A stretch of 64,000 nucleotides of DNA from Oreohelix idahoensis (GCA_024509875.1 JAMPIV010018956.1:248001-312000); one strand, 5' to 3'. Counted from the first letter of the stretch, positions 34,917 to 46,566 are shown. The notes: generated from the sequence alone by a model not told the origin. Numbers and translations: made by a program.

Positions 34917-36096
34917 TTACTTCTAGTCCTCGGTCCTTCAAAGATTGTCTAACGTTGTCCTCCCAGTGGACTCTGGGTCGTCCTGGAGGTCTGGATCCCT
35001 GGCTTTTTGTTTCCCATGCTTGTCAGGGTAGCCGATCTTCTCCCATTCTGCAGACATGGCCAAACCATCTTAGTTGGGACTGTTCTATTTGGGTCTGCAG
35101 CGGGTGGGATTTTAGGCCTTGATGTATCGTCTGGTTGCGGACCATGTCTCTTCTGGTTACTTCAACCACCTTCCTCAGATACCTCATTTCTGAGGTTTGG
35201 ATCTGGCTTTTGTGGGTTGTAGTCATTGCCCATGACTCGCATCCATATGTCAAGACTGGGACATAGGTGGAGCGGTATACAGCCATCTTCGTTTTCTTAC
35301 CAACCTCTTTCTTGCTGAGGAATCCTCGATTTATGGCCTGATAAAGTCTCCCAGCTGCTGCTTTTCGAGTGGCCAACTCTTCTTTGATGCCCCCCTTTCG
35401 GTCTATAATAGCTCCGAGATATTTAAAGTGGTCGACCTGCTCCAGGACCTGTTCTCCCAACTTAATCTGATGTTTTCTTTCTTCTCGTGATATCACCATG
35501 GATTTTGTTTTGGAGCTGCTTATGACCATCCCTCTCTTCTCCAGCTCTTCCTTCCAGACTTGCAGGTTGGATTGAAGATGTGTCTCTGATTTAGCAATCA
35601 GGACAACATCAGCAAATGCTAGCTCTGAAATACAGACCTGTCTCATTTTCCAGTACCCCACTGAATACTTTCTTGTTCTCTCCTTACATGCCTTGATGAC
35701 ATCGTCCATGAGGAGTATGAAAAGATAAGGTGACAGGATATTGCCTTGTCTTACACCAGTGGTGGTCCTGAACTCTTCTGACTTATAGTTTGCTGTCCTC
35801 ACATAATTTCTGCAAGACTTGTAGAAGCTCTGTATAGCATGTATCAGAGGTGCTGGAATGTTCGTCCTTGCAAAACAGTCCCAAAGTTTGCTCCAGGGGA
35901 CCTTGTCAAACGCCTTTTCCAGATCTATGAAACAAAGATGGATCTCACTCTTGTACTCAAGGGCCTTTTCACTCAGCTGCCTGAGTGTGAAGATTAGGTC
36001 TTGAGTACTTCGGTTTGCTCGGAATCCGCAGTCGGCTTCATCCAATTGTGGCTCAGCTAGGATCGGAGTCTCTGCTCTAGGATTCTAGAGTAGATT
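34917..36096 (-). pseudogene. RTE-D LINE, antisense, 5'-truncated (unit 1)
   Basis: The 14-base duplication TTGTTATATTTTTC flanks it (34903-34916, 36097-36110). The frame at 35023-36045 has CGFRANRSTQDLIF, FIDLEKAFDKVPW, GVRQGNILSPYLF and the C-terminal WFGHVCRMGEDRLP. The active site reads AFADVV instead of AFADDVV, so one Asp codon is missing. A TGA at 35023-35025 cuts a frame that stays open in unit 2. Confidence 0.9.
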
Positions 36097-36224
36097 TTGT
36101 TATATTTTTCACCATTATTAAAAAAAAAATTGAATGAAATTTCATGTGATATCAATATCTCAAATAACCAGCATGCAACAAATTGTTTAAGATTTTGTTA
36201 CCTATAATTCATTTTTATTTTCAG

Positions 36225-36301
36225 ATTGCAAGAAAAATATGGAACAGAAGTTCTCAGTCCTGGATCAAAACATGAAACAGGACATTAGTACAGATTTTAA
36301 A
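36225..36301 (+). other. Candidate host exon (unit 1)
   Basis: A pyrimidine-rich tract ending TTTTCAG precedes 77 bases open in one frame (two bases, then 25 codons starting Cys-Lys-Lys-Asn-Met-Glu-Gln). A strong donor, AAA/GTGAGT, follows. It ends in phase 0, the phase in which the exon at 54402 begins. It looks unlike the surrounding transposons. No expression evidence is available from sequence alone. Confidence 0.45.
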
Positions 36302-36818
36302 GTGAGTATTCTTTTTAATACTTGATAACAAATTTTTATACAGCCAAAGTGAGTTAAACTGAGAAATATATTAAAATATTGTCCATTTAAACATTTTATT
36401 ACTTATTGCTAGGTTCTTTGTGTTTGTTTCTGTAACAGTGTAGTATATGTAAATGTAATATAACATCTTCATCAGGGACAGAGGCATAAACAGTTGAGAA
36501 AATAAAATAAATTATACATAAAAATGTATCATGTAGTTGTCAAACTGGGGCAGTGTTCAAGACTGAAAATATAAAAATACCTGGCAATGAGCTGGTTTAA
36601 ATTGTTTCAATACATTGGCACAAGTGTGTGAAAATTTTGGAATGGGGAAAAATATTTATTAAGCTGAAATTGTATTTTTATACTTCTTTATATCCGTTAC
36701 TAGTGCTGCTAATCATTTGTTTATGAGCAATGGCAATAGATTCATTGTCTTAACACCAGCTATACGCTGATCACGAACGGCTGCTTATTTCTCAGTGAAC
36801 AGAAGAGAATTATAGTGA

Positions 36819-37643
36819 CAGTAGTTTTTCTGTTAGTCTTAGTGATTCAGATGACGACTTTGCTAAGACTTCATGTTAGAATATTCATGAATGTGATTAA
36901 TCTGATGGGGATACTGAGCAGCTGAAGGAACAGGTATATGAAGTACTATAACAAGTGCTAAACTTTCAGCCACTAAATGGAAAGGAAAGCATAAAATCTC
37001 AATTCAAACAACCAGTAAAGTTAACAGTACAGCTACAAGTTGAGAGGCAAGTAGAGTCTCACAAGATATCCCAGAGATGATAGAAATTGCTGAAGGCATG
37101 ACACAGAATACATTACATTTTTGTCAAAAGGTGTGACTTAGGGGCTTGACCTGTCAAGTGATATAGTGTTTTATTTACTGATGAAATTAAAGATTACATG
37201 TGTCTGTGCACAGTTATTATGCCAAACTCAAATGTATTTAGAATAATCCTTTGAAACAATATTTAATGTATGCTCATCGAACCAAAGTCACATGCCCTGA
37301 ACTGGATAAATTTACTGCTGTCCTAATGAATATTGGGATTCAGAAGAAACCATTCATCCGTGGCTACTGGTCTACATCTGCAAAAGTGTAATCACCTTGG
37401 TTTAATCACATGTTTTCAAGAAATAGAAATGAAGTATTATATCTTATTATGCTTCATGTCTCTGATGACATTCATGAGGAAAATAAAAGACTGAACCTGT
37501 TATGAACATTTTGTTAAAAACATTTCTGAATGCCTTTCACTCATTCCACAAACAAGCAATATGTGCACATACTTTAGAGATAAAAAGGCAAAGAAATCAG
37601 TTTTTCTTGTGTTTTCTCAGGCCTAAGTACAGACCATAACCAC
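36819..37643 (+). pseudogene. Fossil piggyBac transposase, N-terminal part (unit 2)
   Basis: Duplicate of 30954-31778. The best-kept stretch is at 37269-37503 and has the same stop. Confidence 0.65.
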
Positions 37644-37656
37644 ATGGAAGAGCATT

Positions 37657-39601
37657 CTTCTTTTCTTCTTAGCCGCCGACCATCAAAGCAGTCAGTAGCC
37701 ATCTTGTCTGGCGTCGTCTTGTAGGGCAACAACAAATTGGTTCCACTTTGCTTGGTCGGTGGTCATCCTTCATACAGTGCCCCAACTCTTGTTTATTCTT
37801 TGCATCTCAGCCTCTACAGTCCTCCGCCAAGTTGTTTTTGGTTGGCCTCTCTTTCATTTTCCTTCAGGGGTCCATTGCATAGCTGATCTTGGTTGGTGAT
37901 GGTATTCGGCCAAAAGATTCTGAGAATTTTTCTTAGGCATGTGTGAAAAGAGGACAATTTTGACATTTCCTTCTCTGTAACTCTCCAGCATTCCACACCA
38001 TAGAGAAGCACAGAAAGCACACAGCTCTGATATAATCTTAATTTTGTGCTTGTGCTGGACTGAGAGGACTTTCAGATGTTGTTTAGACTAAAAAAGGCTG
38101 TTCTTGCTTTGTTCATTCTGTTGTTGATGTCTTTGCTTGCTCCACCATCTGGTGTTACTATGCATCCTAGGTATGTGAAGGTGTCTGGCTGTTCCAGTTG
38201 CTGATTCCTTACTGATATGGGCTCAGGGCTGCTCACATTGAGCGTCATGACCTCTGTCTTCTTTAGATTGATGTTCACGCCCACCTGCTGGCTATACTTA
38301 TTAAGTCTATCTGTTTTTTCCTGGATGTGTTGATGTGAATGTGCTAGTGGTGCAATGTCATCTGCATATTCCAGGCCTTCCAATGTAGAAAATGTAGTCC
38401 ATCTTATTCCTCTTGGACTGCCCTCTGTTGTCTGGCACATCACCCAGTCTGTGACTGTTAAAAATAGAGTGGTTGATAAGGGGCATCCCTGTCATACTCC
38501 TGTCTTCACCTCAAAGGTTAGGTTGCTCTGCCCAACACTACACATAAAGTTGGCATAGAGGCTTTTTATGATTGACACTATGCAACTTGGAATTCCATAA
38601 GCCCTCAGTATTTTCCATAAACTGTCTTTAGGTTTACTGTCAAAAGCCTTTTCAAAATCAACGAAATTAATGTACAGCTGTCTTTGCCATTCTGAGCACT
38701 GCTCTATAATTATGTTCCTGAGGGTAAATGTATGATCATCACATCTTCTGTTCTTTCTAAATCCGGCTTGTTCTTTCCTCAGTTTGTGGTCTACTGCTTT
38801 TGAAATTCTCTGTATAATTATCCTGCCTAATAGTTTGCTGGGAACTGAGAGAAGAGTTATTCCTCTCCAACTATTGCAGTCTGCAAGATCTCCCTTCTTG
38901 GGCAATTTGACAATTATTCTTTTGTTCAGCTCTGTTGGTGTTGTCCCTGTTTTCCAGACTTGTGCAAACAGTGATTCTAATAGTTCTGCTGCTAGCTCAG
39001 GGTCTGTCTTAAATAGCTCTGCATTCAAGTTATCCTGGTCAGGAGCTTTTCCTTTCTTTACCTCTTTGATTGCTGAGATGATTTCTTCTTATGGAATGTC
39101 TGTATTAACATCTAGATCATTTTCAGCCTCAGGAACATTCAATTGTGTTTCTGGTGGTTCCTTGTTCAGAGTTTCTCTGAAAGGCTCTGCCCATCTTGTT
39201 TCCTGTACATCTACTGTAGTGATGAGATTTCCTTGCTTATATAATATTGTTTGCACCACGTTTTCCGCTGACAATTTTAGTTATTTTGTATACTGTGCGT
39301 TGTTCATTTCTCAGTGCTGCCTCTTCTGCCTGTCTTGCAAGATCATCTAGGAAATTAATATTTGTTGGCTCAGGCTTGGCATTTAACTTCCTTGTCCAGC
39401 TGATTGTACTGTTCGCTATATAGTTGTTTTAACCTGGGGGACTTTGCTTCTGTTTTCTTTCTTTTCATTTCCTTTCTCATCATTATGGTGTTTAATGTTT
39501 TTGGTGTTATCCAGTCTTGCTTCTTCCTGTACCTGGAATCCCAAGCATGATTTGCTGTTTTCCTTATATATTGTTGAAATGGTGTTGAATTTCTGGTCTA
39601 T
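37657..39601 (-). pseudogene. RTE-B LINE, antisense (unit 2)
   Basis: Duplicate of 31792-33736 with the same breaks and the same flanking 13-base duplication (37644-37656, 39602-39614). The frames at 38492-39028, 38072-38443 and 37814-38020 are identical in translation to those of unit 1. Confidence 0.88.
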
Positions 39602-39614
39602 ATGGAAGAACATT

Positions 39615-39905
39615 GTAAAGCTGAAAGTTATAGATAAATACAACAATTCAATGAATGTGTATGACCTCCTAGACCAAAGAGTTGGCTGTTATGGTGTATA
39701 TAATAAAAGATTTTTTTTAATAAGTGGAAACATTTTTCTCTGTTTGAAGTACAGGAGGTCATTGCTTCAATGTTATACTGTTTTCACCATGCCACAGTTC
39801 AAGAGAAATCTGCTTTACCAACTAATTGAATTTTCTGCTGTTCTGAGTACACTAAGTATTCAAGAAAATGTAGCTACTGATATTGTTTGAACTCACTACC
39901 ATGAA
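39615..39905 (+). pseudogene. Fossil piggyBac transposase, C-terminal part (unit 2)
   Basis: Duplicate of 33750-34040. Confidence 0.5.
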
Positions 39906-40224
39906 AGCATAAGATTAGGGGCAACATTCTTCTGGGAAACATAAAATAGAATTTGGTATATGTAAATAATTTTAGTTTTAGTGGTTTTATCTTTGGCTTT
40001 TACAGAAATAGCTGTTTTTGGAAAAAAGAATCAAAAATTATATCTGTGAAGTGATTGTGACAAGAAAGGGTTGATGTGTTTTAAACTGGAAGCACATTTA
40101 CTTAATTAATAATATTTTTTTGTCAAATATTTTCTATCAGGTCTACACCTTACAAGACACAGACACTTTTTCACATAACTTAATAGTTTAAAAACATTTC
40201 ACTAGATTTATTAGCCCTTTTCCC

Positions 40225-40377
40225 ATATTTTTATTCATAGAACGTGCAACTACTGATTCAATGTAGGTCCCATATTTTTATTCATAGAACATACAACTAC
40301 TGGTTCAATGTAGGTCCTATATTTTTATTCACAGAACATACAACTTCTGGTTCAATGTAGGTCCTATATTTTTATAC
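40225..40377. repeat. 47-bp minisatellite, reverse orientation (unit 2)
   Basis: Duplicate of 34360-34512 with the same number of units. Confidence 0.93.
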
Positions 40378-40529
40378 ACACATTTAGTATACATTTGAAA
40401 ATCTCTGAATCACTCAAATAAATTAGTATGCCACAAACTGTCTAAAATGCCATCACAGACATACTATCATCAGACATGTATAACACCCTTTTGTAATCTG
40501 CTAAAACGTTCCTATGTGGATGCTAATTG

Positions 40530-40670
40530 TCATAGCTGATTATAATACATGTTGTTTATAGTTCTCAGGTCCTTACCATCGATGTTGATGATATCTAACA
40601 TTTTTATAATGTTCTCATGTTTTACTGTCTCAAATGCCTTAATGTAGTGTATAAAGGACAAGTATAGATA
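40530..40670 (-). pseudogene. Short LINE reverse transcriptase fragment (unit 2)
   Basis: Duplicate of 34665-34805. Confidence 0.5.
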
Positions 40671-40781
40671 GATTATAGGTAGAAGTTACAAATTTAAAAA
40701 ATGATCGTATACACATTTTGCATGCACTTGACAGCTCTGAATCATTCAGAAGAATATCATTATAAGGTTGTTATATTTTTC

Positions 40782-41949
40782 TTACTTCTAGTCCTCGGTC
40801 CTTCAAAGATTGTCTAACGTTGTCCTCCCAGTGGACTCTGGGTCGTCCTGGAGGTCTGGATCCCTGGCTTTTTGTTTCCCATGCTTGTCGTGGTAGCCGA
40901 TCTTCTCCCATTCTGCAGACATGGCCAAACCATCTTAGTTGGGACTGTTCTATTTGGGTCTGCAGCGGGTGGGATTTTAGGCCTTGATGTATCGTCTGGT
41001 TGCGGACCATGTCTCTTCTTGTTACTTCAACCACCTTCCTCAGATACCTCATTTCTGAGGTTTGGATCTGGCTTTTGTGGGTTGTAGTCATTGCCCATGA
41101 CTCGCATCCATATGTCAAGACTGGGACATAGGTGGAGCGGTATACAGCCATCTTCGTTTTCTTACCAACCTCTTTCTTGCTGAGGAATCCTCGATTTATG
41201 GCCTGATAAAGTCTCCCAGCTGCTGCTTTTCGAGTGGCCAACTCTTCTTTGATGCCTCCCTTTCGGTCTATAATAGCTCCGAGATATTTAAAGTGGTCGA
41301 CCTGTTCTCCCAACTTAATCTGATGTTTTCTTTCTTCTCGTGATATCACCATGGATTTTGTTTTAGAGCTGCTTATGACCATCCCTCTCTTCTCCAGCTC
41401 TTCCTTCCAGACTTGCAGGTTGGATTGGAGATGTGTCTCTGATTTAGCAATCAGGACAACATCAGCAAATGCTAGCTCTGAAATACAGACCTGTCTCATC
41501 TTCCAGTACCCCACTGAATACTTTCTTGTTCTCTCCTTACATGCCTTGATGACATCGTCCATGAGGAGTATGAAAAGATAAGGTGACAGGATATTGCCTT
41601 GTCTTACACCAGTGGTGGTCCTGAACTCTTCTGACTTATAGTTTGCTGTCCTCACATAATTTCTGCAAGACTTGTAGAAGCTCTGTATAGCATGAATCAG
41701 AGGTGCTGGAATGTTCTTCCTTGCAAAACAGTCCCAAAGTTTGCTCCAGGGGACCTTGTCAAACGCCTTTTCCAGATCTATGAAACAAAGATGGATCTCA
41801 CTCTTGTACTCAAGGGCCTTTTCACTCAGCTGCCTGAGTGTGAAGATTAGGTCTTGAGTACTTCGGTTTGCTCGGAATCCGCAGTCGGCTTCATCCAATT
41901 GTGGCTCAGCTAGGATCGGAGTCTCTGCTCTAGGATTCTAGAGTAGATT
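40782..41949 (-). pseudogene. RTE-D LINE, antisense (unit 2)
   Basis: The 14-base duplication is at 40768-40781 and 41950-41963. Here the frame is open from 41898 to 40771, about 375 codons, and runs through LPRQAWETK where unit 1 has a stop. Four codons are deleted in the LGEQV...DHFKYLG segment. The AFADVV active-site lesion is shared with unit 1, so it predates the duplication. Confidence 0.9.
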
Positions 41950-42065
41950 TTGTTATATTTTTCACCATTATTAAAAAAAAAATTGAATGAAATTTCATGT
42001 GATATCAATATCTCAAATAACCAGCATGCAACAAATTGGTTCCTATAATTCATTTTTATTTTCAG

Positions 42066-42142
42066 ATTGCAAGAAAAATATGGAACAGAAGTTCTCAGTC
42101 CTGGATCAAAACATGAAACAGGACATTAGTACAGATTTTAAA
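42066..42142 (+). other. Candidate host exon (unit 2)
   Basis: Duplicate of 36225-36301, with the same acceptor, 77-base open segment and GTGAGT donor. A 12-base deletion lies about 20-30 bases upstream of the acceptor and could affect a branch point. Confidence 0.45.
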
Positions 42143-43109
42143 GTGAGTATTCTTTTTAATACTTGATAACAAATTTTTATACAGCCAAAGTGAGTTAAAC
42201 TGAGAAATATATTAAAATATTGTCCATTTAAACATTTTATTACTTATTGCTAGGTTCTTTGTGTTTGTTTCTGTAACAGTGTAGTATATGTAAATGTAAT
42301 ATAACATCTTCATCAGGGACAGAGGCATAAACAGTTGAGAAAATAAAATAAATTATACATAAAAATGTATCATGTAGTTGTCAAACTGGGGCAGTGTTCA
42401 AGACTGAAAATATAAAAATACCTGGCAATGAGCTGGTTTAAATTGTTTCAATACATTGGCACAAGTGTGTGAAAATTTTGGAATGGGGAAAAATATTTAT
42501 TAAGCTGAAATTGTATTTTTATACTTCTTTATATCCGTTACTAGTGCTGCTAATCATTTGTTTATGAGCAATGGCAATAGATTCATTGTCTTAACACCAG
42601 CTATACGCTGATCACGAACGGCTGCTTATTTCTCAGTGAACAGAAGAGAATTATAGTGACAGTAGTTTTTCTGTTAGTCTTAGTGATTCAGATGACGACT
42701 TTGCTAAGACTTCATGTTAGAATATTCATGAATGTGATTAATCTGATGGGGATACTGAGCAGCTAAAGGAACAGGTATATGAAGTACCTTAACAACTGCT
42801 AAACTTTCAGCCAGTAAATGGAAAGGAAAGCATAAAATCTCAATTCAAACAACCAGTAAAGTTAACAGTAAAGCTACAAGTTGAGAGGCAAGTAGAGTCT
42901 CACAAGATATCCCAGAGATGATAGAAATTGCTGAAGGCATGACACAGAATACATTACATTTTTGTCAAAAGGTGTGACTTAGGGGCTTGACCTGTCAAGT
43001 GATATAGTGTTTTATTTACTGATGAAATTAAAGATTACATGTGTCTGTGCACAGTTATTATGCCAAACTCAAATGTATTTAGAATAATTCTTTGAAACAA
43101 TATTTAATG

Positions 43110-43344
43110 TATGCTCATCGAACCAAAGTCACATGCCCTGAACTGGATAAATTTACTGCTGTCCTAATGAATATTGGGATTCAGAAGAAACCATTCATCC
43201 GTGGCTACTGGTCTACATCTGCAAAAGTGTAATCACCTTGGTTTAATCACATGTTTTCAAGAAATAGAAATGAAGTATTATATCTTATTATGCTTCATGT
43301 CTCTGATGACATTCATGAGGAAAATAAAAGACTGAACCTGTTAT
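43110..43344 (+). pseudogene. Fossil piggyBac transposase fragment (unit 3)
   Basis: Third copy of the stretch at 31404-31638, again with an internal stop. Confidence 0.6.
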
Positions 43345-43497
43345 GAACATTTTGTTAAAAACATTTCTGAATGCCTTTCACTCATTCCACAAACAAGCAA
43401 TATGTGCACATACTTTAGAGATAAAAAGGCAAAGAAATCAGTTTTTCTTGTGTTTTCTCAGGCCTAAGTACAGACCATAACCACATGGAAGAGCATT

Positions 43498-43706
43498 CTT
43501 CTTTTCTTCTTAGCCGCCGACCATCAAAGCAGTCAGTAGCCATCTTGTCTGGCGTCGTCTTGTAGGGCAACAACAAATTGGTTCCACTTTGCTTGGTCGG
43601 TGGTCATCCTTCATACAGTGCCCCAACTCTTGTTTATTCTTTGCATCTCAGCCTCTACAGTCCTCCGCCAAGTTGTTTTTGGTTGGCCTCTCTTTCATTT
43701 TCCTTC
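43498..43706 (-). pseudogene. RTE-B 3' end (unit 3), cut by duplication breakpoint
   Basis: Only the last ~209 bases of the LINE remain, next to the left ATGGAAGAGCATT duplication (43485-43497). No right duplication is present. Confidence 0.85.
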
Positions 43707-44035
43707 TTTTAATTCTTGTTCATTTTTTAGACAAATAAAAAGACAGTTTAAAGGACAATATCAAGCACTGTCGTGACTTTTAAATTCTATTAAGAACACC
43801 AAGATGAATTATTGGGAAAATATGAAATTTATGAATTAAGTAAACACAAAATATATAAACCGCTCTTTCTAATGATGATTACTTGATGTAAAGGTATATA
43901 GATGAGCAGATGTAGTTTCAGATCATGATCTTTATTAACACAATCTTTTGTTCCAAAAACAAAAATAAAACTCAAAAAATTGTGTATAATGTGTGTCATG
44001 GTGTTCGTTCGCTGTGTGAGAAATCGCTTGTTCGT
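43707..44035. other. Unclassified AT-rich spacer
   Basis: Beyond the duplication breakpoint there is no recognisable coding or repeat sequence until the RTE-C remnant begins. Confidence 0.4.
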
Positions 44036-44163
44036 AAATCAAGCAAGCCATTTGGAAGCCACCGAAGGGCTGACAAAAATAGATGGCATTCCAGCAGAGA
44101 CCACCAAAACAGATATTGATACCTCTACAGAGATATTATTCAAACTACTTGGCAAAGTGTGGG

Positions 44164-44390
44164 AGAGAGAACAATCAAACAAACTTCATTTTCAAAGGTT
44201 TAAGAATTGGGCAAGCATACCCATCTAACATTCTGTCCTTCCTCTCTCTCTCTCATCTTGCAGTGTGTATTCTCTTATTCACACATGTTCTTTGATCATT
44301 ATTTAGGCATGCAACATTATCAAGGTCAAATAATAGCATACATTTGTAATATCCAATGCTAATCAAATTTAAGTATGTTCTCTGAACACT
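44164..44390 (-). repeat. L2/CR1-type LINE 3' end nested in RTE-C
   Basis: The segment starts with degenerate GAAC/AAAC repeats and TTCATTTTCAAAGG and continues through AAGAATTGGGCAAGCATACC, like 9572-9850. It sits at a different point of RTE-C from the fragment at 14881, so this is a separate insertion. Confidence 0.65.
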
Positions 44391-44562
44391 TTTTGGTCAG
44401 GAAAAGTATTAAACTGAATCATCCTTGGGAGATTAAACGAGTCCATAGACAAACAATTGACAGATAATCAAGTAGGTTTTGGCAGAACAGATCCTGTACA
44501 GACCTGATAGCCACATTGAAAATAATAGCTGAACAAAGTCTGGAATGGAATTGACTAAATAA

Positions 44563-44996
44563 ATAAACAAACAACACACAAAGGTATTTTATCTGGCACT
44601 CAGTCAGAAATAAACAAACAACACACAAAGGTATTTTATCTGGCACTCAGTCAGAAATAAACAAACAACACACAAAGGTATTTTATCTGGCACTCAGTCA
44701 GAAATAAACAAACAACACACAAAGGTATTTTATCTGGCACTCAGTCAGAAATAAACAAACAACACACAAAGGTATTTTATCTGGCACTCAGTCAGAAATA
44801 AACAAACAACACACAAAGGTATTTTATCTGGCACTCAGTCAGAAATAAACAAACAACACACAAAGGTATTTTATCTGGCACTCAGTCAGAAATAAACAAA
44901 CAACACACAAAGGTATTTTATCTGGCACTCAGTCAGAAATAAACAAACAACACACAAAGGTATTTTATCTGACACTCAGTCAGAAATAAACAAGTA
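44563..44996. repeat. 47-bp tandem array, nine units
   Basis: AAGGTATTTTATCTGGCACT recurs at exact 47-base steps from 44581 to 44957, almost without change. It is not related in sequence to the 47-bp repeat at 28748. A short RTE-A 3' scrap (about 45008-45046) follows it. Confidence 0.96.
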
Positions 44997-45725
44997 GAAG
45001 AAGAAGAAGTTTAAAGATGTGTACAAGAGAGATATGAGGGCACCAGAAAATGGAATTCACTGCTGGACATTGAATTTGTGCACTATTAAATGGCATTTGA
45101 CAGGGTAGACAGAGAATCACTTTGGAAAGTGAAGGAACATTATAGAATTCCTATGAAGATCATTTACTTAATTAATAAGACTCATGAAGACATTAAATGC
45201 AGAGTTCTTCATAAAGGGCAACTTACAGAACCATTTGTGATTAGAACGGGAGTGCGACAGTGATGCCTCTTGTCTCCATATTTTTACTTACTAGCAATAA
45301 ATGGGGTTATAAAAACATCGACATCACACAACAGAAATGCAATCCAGTGTAATCTGACTAAACAGCTTAATGATCTAGATGATGTAGATGACTTGACTCA
45401 TCTGTCTCATAACCATAATCAGGTGCAAGATAAATGATAATACTCAATAAGAATTCATAACAAGTTGGTCTAAAAATACACAGGGACAAGACAAGGATAA
45501 TGAGAATAAATGCAAGATTTGATAACAAGGTTGTACATGAAGAAACACCACATAAAAGATGGTAGAATCATACAGATATCTTGGCAGCAATACAGACAAA
45601 GTTGAAGGGACAGACAATAATATCAAAATAAGAATACAATAAAGTAAGAAGAGCTTTCATTGGGAAACATATAGACGTCAAAAGTCATCAAGTCTGACTT
45701 GAAAACAAGAATGTTCAACTCAAAT

Positions 45726-46024
45726 GTCAAGTCAGTCCTATTGTATGGCTCTGTCAAGTCAGGTCTATTGTATTGCTCTGTCAAGTCAGTCCTATTGTAT
45801 GGCTCTGTCAAGTCAGTCCTAATGTATGGCTCTATCAAGTCAGTCCTATTGTATGGCTCTGTCAAGTCAGTTCTATTGTATGGCTCTGTCAAGTCAGTTC
45901 TATTGTATGGCTCTGTCAAGTCAGTCCTAACATATGGCTCTGTCAAGTCAGTCCTATTGTATGGCTCTGTCAAGTCAGCTCTATTGTATGGCTCTGTCAA
46001 GTCAGTCCTAATGTATGGCTCTGA
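45726..46024. repeat. 27-bp in-frame tandem array in RTE-C
   Basis: Eleven 27-base units each encode a variant of Ser-Val-Leu-Leu-Tyr-Gly-Ser-Val-Lys, the LINE's own conserved SVLLYGSE segment. The frame is kept through all units. Confidence 0.95.
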
Positions 46025-46284
46025 AAGATAAAGAACAATAAGAAAAGTTACAGACTTCCATAAATGGGTGCTAACATAGAATATAAGGTTTGAAATGGTA
46101 TTACAAAGTCACAAATGTGGAGCTGATGACAAGAACCAGACAAGTGCCAGTGGAACAAGAGATGAAAAAAAGATGCTGGTGATTGATACAACACACATTG
46201 AGGAAACCTGTTGATGGCATTACAAAGTGATCCTTGTTCTGAAATCCACAGGGAAAGAAAGGCAGAGGTAGACTTAAAAACACA

Positions 46285-46380
46285 TGGAGAACTTGAGTTG
46301 TTGACACATGACAAGAGAACTTGAGTTGTTGACACTTGACAGGAGAACTTGAGTTGTTGACACGTGACAGGAGAACTTGG
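46285..46380. repeat. 29-bp tandem array, about three units
   Basis: GAGAACTTGAGTTGTTGACAC repeats with slight variation near the 3' end of the RTE-C fossil. Confidence 0.85.
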
Positions 46381-46446
46381 CATGTGTTTGTTGATGGCTT
46401 ATGCTCCTTGGGGAGATAAAGGGTATATTGATTATTGATCACCAAT

Positions 46447-46566
46447 CACAAACACTTTAATCAGTCACCATTTAGCAGCCTCAGAACACAAACACTTTAA
46501 TCAGTCACCATTTAGCAGCCTCAGAACACAAACACTTTAATCAGTCACCATTTAGCAGCCTCAGAA
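46447..46566. repeat. 40-bp tandem array, three units
   Basis: CACAAACACTTTAATCAGTC recurs at 46447, 46487 and 46527. Confidence 0.95.

Larger units (their letters stand above)
30697..36561. repeat. Tandem segmental duplication, unit 1 (5865 bp)
   Basis: The unit begins ACTGAAAATATAAAAATACC and ends ...CAGTGTTCAAG. It repeats at 36562 with only scattered substitutions and two 12-base deletions in unit 2, which account exactly for the 24-base length difference. It contains a fossil piggyBac gene, RTE-B, a 47-bp minisatellite, RTE-D and an exon-like segment. Confidence 0.97.
36562..42402. repeat. Tandem segmental duplication, unit 2 (5841 bp)
   Basis: This unit is nearly identical to unit 1. 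Visible differences include two 12-base deletions (one removing four codons of RTE-D near 41302, one near 42037) and a few dozen or fewer substitutions. The deletion near 42037 lies just upstream of the exon-like segment. Confidence 0.97.
42403..43706. repeat. Tandem segmental duplication, partial unit 3 (1304 bp)
   Basis: The unit repeats the start of units 1 and 2. Identity stops abruptly after ...CATTTTCCTTC inside the 3' end of RTE-B. It holds the fossil piggyBac N-terminal part (best stretch 43110-43344) and the RTE-B 3' end (43498-43706, antisense). Confidence 0.95.
44036..46440 (+). pseudogene. RTE-C LINE, strongly decayed, with internal insertions and arrays
   Basis: Segments in order: an EN-RT linker (44040-44163, ...AETTKTDIDTSTEIL), then an L2/CR1-type 3' insertion. 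RT start follows at 44398-44556 (NRSCTDLIATLKIIAEQSLEWN), then a 47-bp array. RT then continues at 45047-45720 (DRVDRESLWK, IRTGVRQ-stop-CLLSP, active site Asp lost in LDDVDDL). The SVLLYG segment is amplified into an array, and the C-terminus runs to a 3' end near 46430. Many stops and shifts are present. The long repeat-coding frame at 45699-46031 is part of this fossil. Confidence 0.85.

Noticed and set aside
44563..44996. Regular 47-bp array considered as a CRISPR array
   Set aside because: The whole unit repeats with no variable spacers, no cas genes are present, and the DNA is eukaryotic.
45699..46031. Nine-residue repeat protein as a functional gene
   Set aside because: The frame lies inside a dead RTE-C copy and the repeat is derived from the LINE's own motif. 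Flanking sequence is full of stops.
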